A stretch of DNA of 64,000 nucleotides from SKUL01 sp964487545 (GCA_964487545.1 CAZARI010000007.1:44448-108447); one strand, 5' to 3'. Shown: positions 1 to 8,657, numbered from the stretch's first letter. The notes: a model not told the origin generated them from the sequence alone. Made by a program: numbers and translations.

Positions 1-838
1 ATTCTATCGGAATGCTTTTATTTTTAAGGTCTATATTCACGTAATCTTTAGCAGGATTGGGATATACGGCATACCCCTTTTCCATACCTGACGGTGAAGC
101 ACTCAGCAGGTAATCGCAGCCTGAGGGAGTTGGAGATATACATACATTTTCGATGTAGTAATATCCCCAACAGGACACTTCGGATTCATTTAAAATGAGA
201 ATGTCTGTGTTGTCATCATCAAAGAAGTTTCCGATGGCGAGCCAGTTGTATTCCTGGTCGGCTGTTACCCAACCCTCAATTTTTGTCCAATAGGTGGTGT
301 CGGACAGAATTTCCGAATAGTCGATATGCGCGAAATTATCCGGCATCAGCCAGTCGCTTGAAGGTTGATAATGGTATTCAGGGTCTTTAAAAAAACGCAA
401 GCCTATGTGATTTGTGGCGCACCAAGCCCATGCCTCCATTCCACCATCGTATAACGATGCATGAAAAAAGACATAATAGCTCTGGCCGATGGTAAGCGGC
501 TCTGATAATTCAATGGCTATATACTCACGAGCCTGAGGTGTAAAATCCTCATACGTAGCTAATCCAGCATAGGCTGCTCCCGATATTGGAAATTGATATC
601 CAAATGCATTTGAAGGAACTCCTGCAAATCCTTCTATATCATCGCTGCAAGGATGAAAATAATCAGGTGACCACCCCCAGGAATGCCAGCCCACAACATT
701 AACCCCGTCTCCATAAATGCCTGCGGTGCTGAAAGGGCATTCTGTGTACTCTTCAAAGCTTGGATTGGGCACAAGGTTTTGCGAAAATCCCTGAAACATC
801 GAAATAAACATTATAGCAATAAGGGCAAACGCTTTCAT
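1..838 (-). CDS. Secreted protein with T9SS type A sorting domain (3' end outside window)
   Basis: From an ATG at 838 the minus-strand frame stays open for 279 codons and runs off the window edge. The product starts with a 20-residue signal peptide (MKAFALIAIMFISMFQGFSQ) followed by NLVPNPSFEE, an opening common in Bacteroidota secreted proteins with a carbohydrate-binding-like beta-sandwich. The rest is rich in Trp, Tyr and Asp. The last visible part (VYPNPAKDYVNIDL) is the beginning of a type A T9SS C-terminal sorting domain, so only roughly the last 60 residues should be missing. It is predicted to be exported across the inner membrane by Sec and across the outer membrane by T9SS. The substrate or ligand is unknown. 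Confidence 0.85.
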   Translation of the reverse strand, partial: MKAFALIAIMFISMFQGFSQNLVPNPSFEEYTECPFSTAGIYGDGVNVVGWHSWGWSPDYFHPCSDDIEGFAGVPSNAFGYQFPISGAAYAGLATYEDFTPQAREYIAIELSEPLTIGQSYYVFFHASLYDGGMEAWAWCATNHIGLRFFKDPEYHYQPSSDWLMPDNFAHIDYSEILSDTTYWTKIEGWVTADQEYNWLAIGNFFDDDNTDILILNESEVSCWGYYYIENVCISPTPSGCDYLLSASPSGMEKGYAVYPNPAKDYVNIDLKNKSIPIE

Positions 839-1048
839 AATTGATTGAAAGTTAGGATAAAAAATAATATGCCCCAAATATGGGACTAATGTTTTTTCCC
901 ACAGCATCACTTTAGCTCTGTGAATCTGCATGCTGAACAAAGGCTCATCAAAACAATAGGAAAGCGCATTAGAGAAGAGCGTAAACGGCAGGGAATTTCT
1001 CAAAACCAGCTTGCCTTTGAGGCAAAAATGCCCAGAGTGCAGATTGGA

Positions 1049-1056
1049 CGTATAGA
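1049..1056. repeat. IS66 target-site duplication, left copy
   Basis: The sequence cgtataga directly abuts the left inverted repeat of the IS66 element and is repeated exactly at 3373-3380 next to the right inverted repeat. Confidence 0.93.
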
Positions 1057-1068
1057 GTAAGCCCCCGA

Positions 1069-2637
1069 CTAACTACGCCCTGATTTTTCCCCTTGATATG
1101 CGTATGTGTCTTTTGATGGGAGCTGAAGGTTTTGCGGGAAGAGCTCATAGAGTTTGTTGACTTTGTGGTCTGCGATACGACCGAGTACTTCTGTGAGCCA
1201 GGCCATAGGCTCTACGCCGTTTAGTTTGCATGTGCCTGTAAAGGTGTAGAACATGGCAGATCGACTGGCACCTTGATGCGAACTGGCAAAGAGGTAGTTC
1301 TTTCTTCCGAGTGCGTTTAGCCTGATGGTGTTTTCTACCAGGTTGTTGTCGATGAGCAGTTCGCCGTTATAGAGGTAATTTTGAAGGCTGTCCCAAAGAT
1401 TTATTGCATAAGTAAACGCTTTGCCAATAGAGCTTTTGGGTAGTACGTGTTTGTTTTCAGCGGATATCCACTTGCCAAGCTCATTGAGGATAGGTAGAGA
1501 TTTTTCAAGCCGAAGCTCCTTTCGCTGTTCTGGGCTAAGCAGCTTGACTTCACGCTCGACAGCATAGATCTGCTGTATGCGCACAAGAGCATATTGGGCA
1601 CGGGCCTTGTCTTGGTCTAAGGCCTGCTCAAAATACCTGCGCGCATGCGCCCAGCATCCAAGGTGCACGATTTCTTCCTTTTGGGAATATTCATTGTATA
1701 CTCTGTATCCATCGGTTTGCAAGTAGCCCTGGTAATGTTGAAGTATCTTTTGGGGAGCGGGTTTACCGCGCCCCCGGTGATAGTCGAACACTACCATGCG
1801 TTTGGGGGGCGAGTGGTACACCCAGTAGTAACCCATGTGGCTCTTGCCTTTTTTGGTTTTGTCAAGCACCCTGGTAGGTGTCTCGTCTACCTGAAGGTAA
1901 CCGTCAAGTTTTACCACATCAACCATGGCATCGTAGAGTGGTTCGAGTAATGTGCCCAGCTGCGCTACCCATCCATCTATGGTAGATGGGGCAATGTGTA
2001 TTGCTGCCCGCTTGAAGATTTGTTGCTGGCGGTACAGCGGCAGGTGGTCTACGTATTTGTTGATGAGTATGGAGCTGAGCAAGGTGTTTCCCGCAAGGCA
2101 TTTTTCGATAGGCCGTGATGGCATATCGCCGATGAGCACCCCCTGACCACCGGGCAGGGCGTATTTGTTGCGTACCAGTACCAGCTTAAAAAACCGGGCA
2201 GGGGCCAACTCAAGTATTTCGGTGCGTTCTTCGCCTATTTTTACCATGCCTTCTACAGGAGTTGTTGGGTCTATCACCACTTCATGTACAGGCATATCTG
2301 CGGGCAGAGGATTGCGTCCTTTGTGATTTTCGTTCTTTTTGCGGGTATAGGTAATGGTTTCTTTAACGGGCTTATCGCCGTTGGTGCTTTGGCTTTTGTT
2401 AGTTAGTTCTTCAAAGGGCAAGTTGAGCTGATTGGCGATAACGATGTTTTCGGCCATGAAGCGCTCGCTTTTTGTACCAAAGTGCATGCGGCGAAGGCGG
2501 TTTATCAGATTCTCCATATAGGTAATCATCGCTTCTGAACGCTCGTCTTTTGCTTGTGCCTTTTCAATGGCAGCATTTTGTTGTTTTACCAACGCTAAGA
2601 GTTGCTCTTTTGATAGGTTTTCAAGCTGCACTTCCAT
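1069..2637 (-). CDS. tnpC: IS66 transposase (TnpC)
   Basis: 522 residues, the usual length for the DDE transposase of IS66. An N-terminal coiled-coil-like segment (about 1-40) is followed by the IS66 central region. The candidate catalytic triad is Asp in QVDETPTR (about 251), Asp in LQTDGYRVY (about 309) and Glu in NNLVENTIRL (about 435). I chose the ATG at 2637; a TTG at 2655 would add six residues. The stop codon lies inside the left inverted repeat, as is common in this family. It acts with TnpA and TnpB in transposition of the element; no frameshift is seen. Confidence 0.94.
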   Translation of the reverse strand: MEVQLENLSKEQLLALVKQQNAAIEKAQAKDERSEAMITYMENLINRLRRMHFGTKSERFMAENIVIANQLNLPFEELTNKSQSTNGDKPVKETITYTRKKNENHKGRNPLPADMPVHEVVIDPTTPVEGMVKIGEERTEILELAPARFFKLVLVRNKYALPGGQGVLIGDMPSRPIEKCLAGNTLLSSILINKYVDHLPLYRQQQIFKRAAIHIAPSTIDGWVAQLGTLLEPLYDAMVDVVKLDGYLQVDETPTRVLDKTKKGKSHMGYYWVYHSPPKRMVVFDYHRGRGKPAPQKILQHYQGYLQTDGYRVYNEYSQKEEIVHLGCWAHARRYFEQALDQDKARAQYALVRIQQIYAVEREVKLLSPEQRKELRLEKSLPILNELGKWISAENKHVLPKSSIGKAFTYAINLWDSLQNYLYNGELLIDNNLVENTIRLNALGRKNYLFASSHQGASRSAMFYTFTGTCKLNGVEPMAWLTEVLGRIADHKVNKLYELFPQNLQLPSKDTYAYQGEKSGRS

Positions 2638-2698
2638 GCTGTGAAGATACGCCAAAAGTTAGGTGTGCAAGATGTTTTAAGCATCAGTAATCAACACT

Positions 2699-3055
2699 TT
2701 ATCTGGATAAAAAGCGCTTTCTTTTCTTGGTTTTTTCAAAATCAATACCTCGTAAAATCATGAATAATTCTTCTTTGGTGAGTTCACTATTTGGAGCGTT
2801 AAGTCGGGCTGTTGGTCGTTTGAAAGTTCCGAGCTCCAAGCGTTTGTGAAAAAGCGCCAGTCCGTCAATATTCCAATGAAGCACTTTAATGCGAGTGCGC
2901 TGCCTGTTCATAAAAACAAACAGATAACCCAGGCGTGGATCCAGCTCCATGTGTTCCAAAACCAATCCGTAAAGTCCATCAAATCCCTTGCGCATGTCGG
3001 TGGGTTGAGCGTATAAAAACACTTTGGTGGCTTCCTCCAGACCAAACAAACTCAT
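2699..3055 (-). CDS. tnpB: IS66 accessory protein TnpB (Orf2)
   Basis: 118 residues with the family hallmarks: ATKVFLYAQPTDMRKGFDGL near the N-terminus, then YLFVFMNRQRTRIKVLHWN and a C-terminal segment with FKRPT. This is the IS66 Orf2 family, required for transposition of IS66-type elements although its biochemical role is not settled. It overlaps the end of tnpA by 4 bp and is followed by tnpC after 61 bp, which is the standard order. Intact. Confidence 0.93.
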   Translation of the reverse strand: MSLFGLEEATKVFLYAQPTDMRKGFDGLYGLVLEHMELDPRLGYLFVFMNRQRTRIKVLHWNIDGLALFHKRLELGTFKRPTARLNAPNSELTKEELFMILRGIDFEKTKKRKRFLSR

Positions 3056-3300
3056 GCAAACACCAAAATTTTAACGCCCGATGGGGCTTCAATCTCCAAT
3101 ACTTTACCTAGCTTCACTTCGGAAAACCCAACCTCCTTAAAGCCTGTTTCGCCTGCTACAGATTGAGCGGCTTTCCATTTTGCAATCCAGTAATTGAATT
3201 TTGCTTCGCTGTATTGCTTGCCATTTAAAAAATCAGATTTCCTAACCCCAGAGGCCAACCAGTCCTGAACCTCAGAGAACATTTCTTCTTGTAAACTCAT
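3052..3300 (-). CDS. tnpA: IS66 accessory protein TnpA
   Basis: 82 residues with an ATG at 3300. It is the first gene of the element, just inside the right inverted repeat, and overlaps tnpB by 4 bp. The N-terminal half (DWLASGVRKSDFLNGKQYSE and FNYWIAKWK) fits the HTH-like TnpA of Bacteroidota IS66 elements, which often includes a short 'FNYWxxK' segment. The C-terminus (IEAPSGVKILV) resembles the 'ngv.i.i' tail of these proteins. Likely a DNA-binding accessory factor for transposition. Confidence 0.85.
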   Translation of the reverse strand: MSLQEEMFSEVQDWLASGVRKSDFLNGKQYSEAKFNYWIAKWKAAQSVAGETGFKEVGFSEVKLGKVLEIEAPSGVKILVFA

Positions 3301-3372
3301 ATCACGCAGTTTTGTGCGCGAAATTCATGAGGTTTTTAGGAACTGACAAGATGGGGTTAGTCGGGGGGATAC

Positions 3373-3380
3373 CGTATAGA
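3373..3380. repeat. IS66 target-site duplication, right copy
   Basis: Exact second copy of cgtataga, abutting the right inverted repeat. Collapsing the two copies restores the reading frame of the interrupted XRE gene. Confidence 0.93.
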
Positions 3381-3507
3381 ACGTGGAGAGATCAATACTA
3401 CCATAGGTGCTCTTATTGTAATATGTCGTGTGCTTGATATTCATCCGAAAGAGCTTTTAGATCTTACAATTTGAAGATTCCTGATTTTAAAATTCCTGTT
3501 TTAAGTC

Positions 3508-3952
3508 TTAATTTTTTTTCATCCAGTCGCGGTAACCATTCTGCTGGGGGTTGCTTCCACCGTTATCTCCGTTCAGGTGCAGCAGCGAAAAAGGCGATTG
3601 TACCACCTGATTGATGCCAATAGGGCGAACCCTGAGATGCCATAATTTCAAGTGTGTTTTGGGGTTGGGTTCCGGCGGTAAAAAAATCGCCTATTCCCAT
3701 CCTGCCGTTGTCTTGTCCGTCCACCCACATTCTGGCAAGTTCAAAACCATCGTTCGTAGAAGCCAAACCATTTCCGGGCGCTGCGGTAAATACAAACCGC
3801 AACAGATCGCCATTCTTCTTTGGTCCGACATACATGAAATCCTTATTGTGTGTAAAGGTTATTCCATATCGCATCCAATCGCGATAACCATTATGTAGGG
3901 TTATTCCTGACTTATCCCCATTTAAATGCATTAACGAAAATTGTCTTACCAT
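3508..3952 (-). pseudogene. Frameshifted remnant of a repetitive Bacteroidota surface protein
   Basis: Two homologous units are visible. The first, in the frame from 3952, reads FSLMHLNGDKSGITLHNGYR then DWMRYGITFTHNKDFMYVG, with FVFTAAPGNGLASTNDGFEL and DGQDNGRMGIGDFFTAG. After about 108 residues the frame is lost, and the +1-shifted frame reads PIGINQVVQSPFSLLHLNGD then NGYRDWMKKN and a stop at 3508-3510. A single extra base near 3610-3620 explains the shift. The repeat type ('FSLLHLNGD...NGYRDWM...ITFTHNKDFMYVG...GDFFT') occurs in long T9SS-associated surface proteins. No signal peptide and no sorting domain remain. The upstream frame is open beyond the ATG at 3952, so the 5' limit is arbitrary. 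Confidence 0.65.
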
Positions 3953-4018
3953 TGGTCCAAAACACCCAATGTAAATGATAAAACTTGTGCATAAAAAACC
4001 AGTTGGATGGCCAATTGT

Positions 4019-4567
4019 CTATTCCAACACCCCCTCCATTTCCTTTTGGGCTTCTTCGACAGCTTGAATGATGTCTTTAAAAGCGCGGCTGTCGGCAATT
4101 TTGGGAAAGTACTCTTGAGTTACATCCGCGAGTGGTTTGTAAAGTGTCGATTCGGCCAAGTGCGGACGCGGCAAAAACACAATATACTCGTTTACCTTTT
4201 CGAGCAGCAAGACCACCACACTCAAAATCAAAACGGCGCGGGCGATGCCAAATACGCCTCCAGCAATTTTATCAGCCAGCCCCAATGCTGCCAGTTGAAT
4301 CGCCTTTTGAATAAGCCGCCCCAAAAAGTGAATGCCAATGACAATACCCAAAAACACGAGCGCAAACGCTACAAAGGGCATCATTGCGCCTTCAAATCCG
4401 TGTTCGTCGGCCAAGTATAGCCCCAGGTGATCGGAGAGCAACACGGCGCCGTAAATGCCCAAAACAAGCGCTAACAATCCGCTCACGCTGATGATGAACC
4501 CCTTCATAAAACCGCGCACTGCGCCCCACAGCAGCGGCGCCAGAATAATCAGGTCGATGTAATTCAT
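4019..4567 (-). CDS. CvpA family inner-membrane protein
   Basis: 182 residues. The N-terminus (MNYIDLIILAPLLWGAVRGF then MKGFIISVSGLLALVLGIYG) is the CvpA signature: a short first helix, a conserved G-x-x-x-G-F and a second membrane helix. Two more hydrophobic helices follow (about 65-85 and 105-125), then a charged C-terminal tail with a predicted helix (FKDIIQAVEEAQKEMEGVLE). CvpA proteins were named for colicin V production; in other bacteria they affect envelope integrity, and the molecular role is unknown. It stands alone, divergent from the gene at 4672. Confidence 0.85.
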   Translation of the reverse strand: MNYIDLIILAPLLWGAVRGFMKGFIISVSGLLALVLGIYGAVLLSDHLGLYLADEHGFEGAMMPFVAFALVFLGIVIGIHFLGRLIQKAIQLAALGLADKIAGGVFGIARAVLILSVVVLLLEKVNEYIVFLPRPHLAESTLYKPLADVTQEYFPKIADSRAFKDIIQAVEEAQKEMEGVLE

Positions 4568-4659
4568 GGCCTAAATGTACAGCCACTGTTTAAATGGGGC
4601 TCATGGCGAAATAAAAGTTTTTCAGCCCTTGCGGTGAATTTCCAATCCAAAACCATCGC

Positions 4660-4667
4660 TACCTTTG
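4660..4667 (+). promoter_or_regulatory. Bacteroidota -7 promoter element, probably leaderless start
   Basis: TACCTTTG matches the Bacteroidota TAnnTTTG consensus exactly and ends only 4 bp before the ATG at 4672. The transcript should start at or within a few bases of the start codon. No good TTTG is seen at the usual upstream distance. Confidence 0.65.
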
Positions 4668-4671
4668 CAGT

Positions 4672-5010
4672 ATGGATTACGAATTTGAGAAAAAGTGGAA
4701 GGCCTTGACGCAGCAACTAGAGCTGCAGTTTGGAGCCGACATGGAACTGGATGCTATCTTGTTCCTCATTGGGGTGCAGGAGCTGGGGCAGGGGTTTCGC
4801 AAGTTTAGCAAAGACGAAAAGCTGAATCTGATGCACATTTCGGTATGCCGTTTACTGGAGCCCTACGGCTACTACGAGTATGAGGGAAATGACGACGACG
4901 GCTGGCCGCACTTTTCGAAAAAAGAAGAAATGCCCTACTTAAAGCCCGAAGAACAGCAATTGCTGATGAAACGAGCCATCTTGGAATATTTTAATTACTT
5001 GAGCTCGTAA
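4672..5010 (+). CDS. Conserved hypothetical acidic protein
   Basis: 112 residues, no signal peptide and no membrane segment. The protein is predicted to be mostly helical and has a striking acidic/aromatic stretch (PYGYYEYEGNDDDGWPHF, about 66-83) followed by KKEEMPYLKPEEQQLLMKRA. I recall small proteins of this kind as conserved in Flavobacteriales but know no function. Its promoter element lies directly at the start codon. The last 16 bp overlap the 3' end of the convergent lipoprotein gene at 4995. Confidence 0.7.
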   Translation: MDYEFEKKWKALTQQLELQFGADMELDAILFLIGVQELGQGFRKFSKDEKLNLMHISVCRLLEPYGYYEYEGNDDDGWPHFSKKEEMPYLKPEEQQLLMKRAILEYFNYLSS

Positions 5011-5399
5011 ACCTGCACGTTGTTTTTCTGCTCCTCGATTTTAATTATTGTTTCGAGAATCAGATCCTGCTGAGGCGATGGCAGCTCTTTGTGGATGTCC
5101 ACAGACAGTACGGCAAATCCAGCCTGACCGGCTTCATAGTAGTAGGTGTAATCAAAAAATGCGCGACCATTTTCGTCGGTGTGCTGGGTGTGATCGAGAA
5201 TGATCTCTCCCGGGGGTTGATCAGAAGTGAGCGAACTCTCGCCAAACAGCCTGACCCTCGCTCCAGGCACCGGAGAGCCGATTTCATTATTGACAAAAAT
5301 CTCTACCGTGGTGTCTTTTGTTTTGTGACACGATTCCATAGTAGTAGCCAAACCGGCAACCAGAATCGTTATAAACACAATATGAACCAGCTTTCTCAT
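4995..5399 (-). CDS. Small putative lipoprotein with Ig-like/CarboxypepD_reg-like domain
   Basis: 134 residues. The N-terminus is a signal peptide ending in a possible lipobox (TMESCHKTKD, Cys at about 24). The mature part reads TVEIFVNNEIGSPVPGARVR then LFGESSLTSDQ and TDENGRAFFDYTYYYEAGQAGFAVLSVDI in sequence pieces, the pattern of a beta-sandwich domain seen in CarboxypepD_reg-like or Big-like repeats ('G.PVPGA.V.L......TDE.G.A.F.Y'). Likely anchored to the periplasmic face or the outer membrane. Function unknown. Monocistronic, convergent with the gene at 4672. Confidence 0.7.
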   Translation of the reverse strand: MRKLVHIVFITILVAGLATTMESCHKTKDTTVEIFVNNEIGSPVPGARVRLFGESSLTSDQPPGEIILDHTQHTDENGRAFFDYTYYYEAGQAGFAVLSVDIHKELPSPQQDLILETIIKIEEQKNNVQVYELK

Positions 5400-5490
5400 A
5401 CGTTGTGATATTTCTTAATTTCGCCCGAGTGTAGGTGATTTGGTATACGCACACCCAACACAAGCACACAAATTTAAAAAAATTGCCCAA

Positions 5491-6177
5491 ATGAAATTCA
5501 ACATAATCAAACTGTGCCTTTTTCTGTTGAGCATCATTCTTGTCCACACGGCAACTGCACAGCGAAAAAATGCCGATGTTAAAATTACTACCCCCTACGG
5601 CGATATGTGGATTAAGTTGTACGACGACACGCCACAACACCGGGAAAACTTTTTGAAGCTCGTGTCTGAGAATTACTACGACAGCTTACTTTTTCATCGG
5701 GTCATCAGTGGATTTATGATTCAGGGAGGCGATCCCAACTCAAAGAATGCACCGGCTGGCGCAGCGCTCGGTTCGGGTGGACCGGACTTTCTGGTACCGG
5801 CCGAAATTCACCCACACCGCTACCACAAAAAAGGAGCACTTGCTGCCGCCCGTCAGGCTGACGCCGTAAACCCAGAAAAGCAATCGTCGGGCTCGCAATT
5901 TTATATCGTACAGGGTCGGCCCAATCCACCGAATATTCTCGAAACCATCGCCACGCGACGCAACCAAAAAGATCCGCAAAACGCATTTGATTATGGCGAG
6001 CAAGCCTACGAAGATTACCGAAATCTGGGCGGTGCACCACACCTGGACGGCGCCTACACTGTTTTTGGCGAAGTGATTGAAGGCCTGAGCGTTATTGATA
6101 AAATTGCCGAATTAGAAGTCGATGGCCGCAGCCGTCCGCTGGTGGATGTGGTCATGAAAATTGAACTGGTAAAATAG
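5491..6177 (+). CDS. Periplasmic cyclophilin-type peptidyl-prolyl cis-trans isomerase
   Basis: 228 residues from the ATG at 5491, where a signal peptide begins (MKFNIIKLCLFLLSIILVHT, cleavage after TATAQ); an upstream ATG at 5440 would place 17 hydrophilic residues before it and is rejected. Cyclophilin motifs are present: KITTPYGDMWIKLYDDTPQH, FHRVISGFMIQGGDP, SGSQFYIVQG and LDGAYTVFGEVIEGLSVIDK. An insertion between SGSQFYIVQG and the C-terminal strand (about 155-185) is common in Bacteroidota members. It catalyses proline isomerisation in folding of exported proteins. pheS follows after 10 bp, probably in the same transcript. Confidence 0.92.
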   Translation: MKFNIIKLCLFLLSIILVHTATAQRKNADVKITTPYGDMWIKLYDDTPQHRENFLKLVSENYYDSLLFHRVISGFMIQGGDPNSKNAPAGAALGSGGPDFLVPAEIHPHRYHKKGALAAARQADAVNPEKQSSGSQFYIVQGRPNPPNILETIATRRNQKDPQNAFDYGEQAYEDYRNLGGAPHLDGAYTVFGEVIEGLSVIDKIAELEVDGRSRPLVDVVMKIELVK

Positions 6178-6187
6178 CCGCTCTTTT

Positions 6188-7210
6188 ATGCAACAACACA
6201 TTGAACAATTGCTTCAGGAAATTGACCGCTTTTCATCTGCGGATCCACAGGAAGTTGAGCAATTCAGAATTCGTTTTCTGGGTAAAAAAGGCGTTATCCG
6301 CGAATTGTCAAACACCATGAAAACGCTTTCGGTGGAGGAGAAAAAATCGTTTGGAAAAACGCTGAATGAACTAAAAGGAAAAGTTCAGCAAAAAATCGAC
6401 AGCCTGAAAAGTGATGCTTCAACCGATTCGACACCTTCGGTGGGAAGAGAAGACCTGACCCGTCCGGCTGAAACACTCGAGCTTGGCGCCCGTCATCCGG
6501 TGTCGCTGGTTCGCAACGAAATCGTCGGGATATTTTCGCGAATGGGATTCGATATTTCTGAGGGACCCGAAATTGAAGACGACTGGCACAATTTCGAGGC
6601 GCTCAACTTTCCGCCCAATCACCCCGCACGCGATATGCAGGACACCTTTTTCGTTTCGCGAAACCCCGATGTCGCCCTGCGCACCCACACCTCGTCTGTG
6701 CAGGTTAGGGTGATGGAAACACAAAAGCCGCCCATCCGCACGCTGAGCCCCGGACGGGTTTTCAGAAATGAAGCCATTTCGGCGCGTGCGCATTGCATTT
6801 TTCACCAAATTGAAGGTTTGTATATCGACAAGGGGGTTTCCTTTGCCGACCTAAAACAATGTCTGCTGCTTTTTGCCCGCGAGTTTTTCGGTGCCGACAC
6901 CAAAATCAGACTGCGTCCATCCTACTTTCCGTTTACCGAACCCAGCGCAGAGGTAGATGTGTATTGGGGCCTGAAAAACGAGGCAGATTACCGCATCACC
7001 AAAGGCACCGGCTGGCTCGAAATATTGGGTTGCGGCATGGTGCATCCCAACGTGCTTAAAAACTGCAACATCGATCCCGAGGTATATACCGGTTTCGCTT
7101 TCGGAATGGGCATCGAGCGCATTGCCATGCTCAAGTATCAAGTAGATGATTTGCGACACTTTTTTGAAAGTGACGTTCGGTTTTTGAAGCAATTTCAATC
7201 GGCCTATTGA
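6188..7210 (+). CDS. pheS: Phenylalanyl-tRNA synthetase alpha subunit
   Basis: 340 residues, full length. N-terminal coiled-coil arm (about 1-90) followed by the class II catalytic domain: HPVSLVRNEIVGIFSRMGFD, motif 2 RVFRNEAISARAHCIFHQIE, and motif 3 GFAFGMGIERIAMLKY near the C-terminus. It forms an alpha2-beta2 enzyme with PheT, attaching Phe to tRNA-Phe in the cytoplasm; pheT is not adjacent, which is usual in this phylum. It follows the cyclophilin gene by 10 bp and ends facing pyk. Confidence 0.97.
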   Translation: MQQHIEQLLQEIDRFSSADPQEVEQFRIRFLGKKGVIRELSNTMKTLSVEEKKSFGKTLNELKGKVQQKIDSLKSDASTDSTPSVGREDLTRPAETLELGARHPVSLVRNEIVGIFSRMGFDISEGPEIEDDWHNFEALNFPPNHPARDMQDTFFVSRNPDVALRTHTSSVQVRVMETQKPPIRTLSPGRVFRNEAISARAHCIFHQIEGLYIDKGVSFADLKQCLLLFAREFFGADTKIRLRPSYFPFTEPSAEVDVYWGLKNEADYRITKGTGWLEILGCGMVHPNVLKNCNIDPEVYTGFAFGMGIERIAMLKYQVDDLRHFFESDVRFLKQFQSAY

Positions 7211-7228
7211 GACCCCACTGATATCGGA

Positions 7229-8653
7229 TTAGAGCTCCGTTAGCTTCACCATGTTGGTCATTCCCTTTTCTGCAATGGGCATGCTGGCTGTGTTAATCAT
7301 CAGCTCTCCTTTCTGCACTTCGCCGTTGCTCAGTAAAATATCACGCACATCGTCGATGGTGTGATCGGTGCTCACCATTCTGTTGTAGTAATAGGCCTTG
7401 ACGCCCCACACCAGGCTGAGCTGATTGAGAATGGCATCGTTGCCCGTAAACACAAATATTTTTGCCTCGGGGCGGTAGCTCGAAATTTTAAAAGCAGTGT
7501 ATCCCGAAAAGGTGAGCGTGGCCAGCGCGGCAGCACCCACGCGGTGCGCCAATCGGCAAGCGTTGTAGCAAATGGAATCAGTGATAAACCGATCCTGACG
7601 CGCCATGCCCGGCGGTTGTTCCTTGTGATAAATTGACTCTGACTCCTCAACTTCCATCACAATTTTGCACATCATCTGGATCACTGCTATCGGGTGCTTT
7701 CCAACAGATGTTTCTGCACTCAGCATCACCGCGTCGGCACCGTCGAGCACGGCATTGGCCACATCGTTTACTTCGGCCCGGGTGGGGGTAATATTCTCGA
7801 TCATGCTCTCCATCATTTGAGTAGCGATAATGACGGGTTTGGCGCTCTTCAGTGCTTTTTTGACCAGCATTTTCTGAATCAGCGGAACATTCTGCATCGG
7901 AATTTCCACGCCCAGATCGCCACGGGCCACCATAATGGCATCGGTTTCTTTGATAATATCATCAATCTGCCGGATGGCCTCGGGCTTTTCGATTTTGGCA
8001 ATGACCTTGGTATGCACCCCCCTTTGACGAATGTGTTGCTTCAGCTCAATGATATCGCGGGCACTGCGCACAAACGACAATCCAATCCAATCGACTTCTT
8101 GCTCCAGGGCAAAGTCAAGATCCTCTCGGTCTTTAGGCGTCAGCGAGGGCAGTGATATCTGGGTGTTGGGTAGATTTACCCCTTTATTAGAAGATAATTT
8201 TCCACCTTGTACCACTTTGCAGTTCACCTCTTCCAAGCCGTCGCTGCTCAATACCTCGAGTTGCAACTTTCCATCGTCGAGCAGGATTCTCTCTCCCACT
8301 TTTACATCTTTCGGAAAAAGGTCGTAGTTAATGCTCACTTTTTTGGCCGTGCCAATGATGGGCTTAATCGTGATAATCACCTCTGAATCTTTCTCGAGCC
8401 AAACACCGTTGTCAGCTACTGCGCCAACCCGCAACTTGGGTCCTTGCAAATCGGCGAGAATCGCTACCGCTTGCTTCTTTTCTTTTCGCAGTGCTTTAAC
8501 CAGATCGATGCTTTCGAGGATTTCAGCATGATTGCCATGTGAGAAATTAATGCGGCAAACATTGAGTCCGGCGTCGAGCATTTGTCCCAGCACTTCTCTA
8601 CTGGCAGAGGCCGGCCCGAGTGTGGCCACAATTTTCGTTTTCTTAATATTCAT
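7229..8653 (-). CDS. pyk: Pyruvate kinase
   Basis: 474 residues, the usual length. Motifs: KIVATLGPASASREVL at the N-terminus, RINFSHGNH, ADLQGPKLR, the active-site region VIAKIEKPEAI and MVARGDLGVEIP, then ATQMMESMI and VMLSAETSVGKHP. It converts PEP and ADP to pyruvate and ATP in glycolysis. It is the last gene of the acpP-fabF-rnc-IPExxxVDY-pyk run, only 4 bp after the preceding gene, so expression is probably coupled to fatty-acid synthesis genes. Confidence 0.97.
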   Translation of the reverse strand: MNIKKTKIVATLGPASASREVLGQMLDAGLNVCRINFSHGNHAEILESIDLVKALRKEKKQAVAILADLQGPKLRVGAVADNGVWLEKDSEVIITIKPIIGTAKKVSINYDLFPKDVKVGERILLDDGKLQLEVLSSDGLEEVNCKVVQGGKLSSNKGVNLPNTQISLPSLTPKDREDLDFALEQEVDWIGLSFVRSARDIIELKQHIRQRGVHTKVIAKIEKPEAIRQIDDIIKETDAIMVARGDLGVEIPMQNVPLIQKMLVKKALKSAKPVIIATQMMESMIENITPTRAEVNDVANAVLDGADAVMLSAETSVGKHPIAVIQMMCKIVMEVEESESIYHKEQPPGMARQDRFITDSICYNACRLAHRVGAAALATLTFSGYTAFKISSYRPEAKIFVFTGNDAILNQLSLVWGVKAYYYNRMVSTDHTIDDVRDILLSNGEVQKGELMINTASMPIAEKGMTNMVKLTEL

Positions 8654-8657
8654 TGTA

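Larger units (their letters stand above)
1057..3372 (-). mobile_element. Complete IS66-family insertion sequence
   Basis: This 2316-bp element carries tnpA, tnpB and tnpC on the minus strand. Its ends are 17-bp inverted repeats: 1057-1073 reads gtaagcccccgactaac and the reverse complement of 3356-3372 reads gtatccccccgactaac, a 15 of 17 match. Both ends are flanked by the perfect 8-bp direct repeat cgtataga (1049-1056 and 3373-3380), the duplication length known for IS66. All three genes appear intact, so the copy looks recent and potentially active. Confidence 0.95.
920..3474 (+). pseudogene. XRE-family helix-turn-helix regulator split by IS66 insertion
   Basis: Codons from 920 to 1056 encode KRIREERKRQGISQNQLAFE and the following residues up to RIE. 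Immediately after the insertion, 3381-3474 continues in frame with RGEINTTIGALIVICRVLD and ends at TGA 3472-3474. Removing the IS and one copy of the 8-bp duplication restores a continuous reading frame of 76 residues with a full XRE/Cro-type HTH. The start is uncertain: GTG at 920 is the only usual start codon in frame after the stop at 887-889. The intact gene would encode a small DNA-binding regulator like those in Bacteroidota accessory regions. Insertion falls in the codon for the Glu of 'RIE', so the product is disrupted. Confidence 0.85.
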
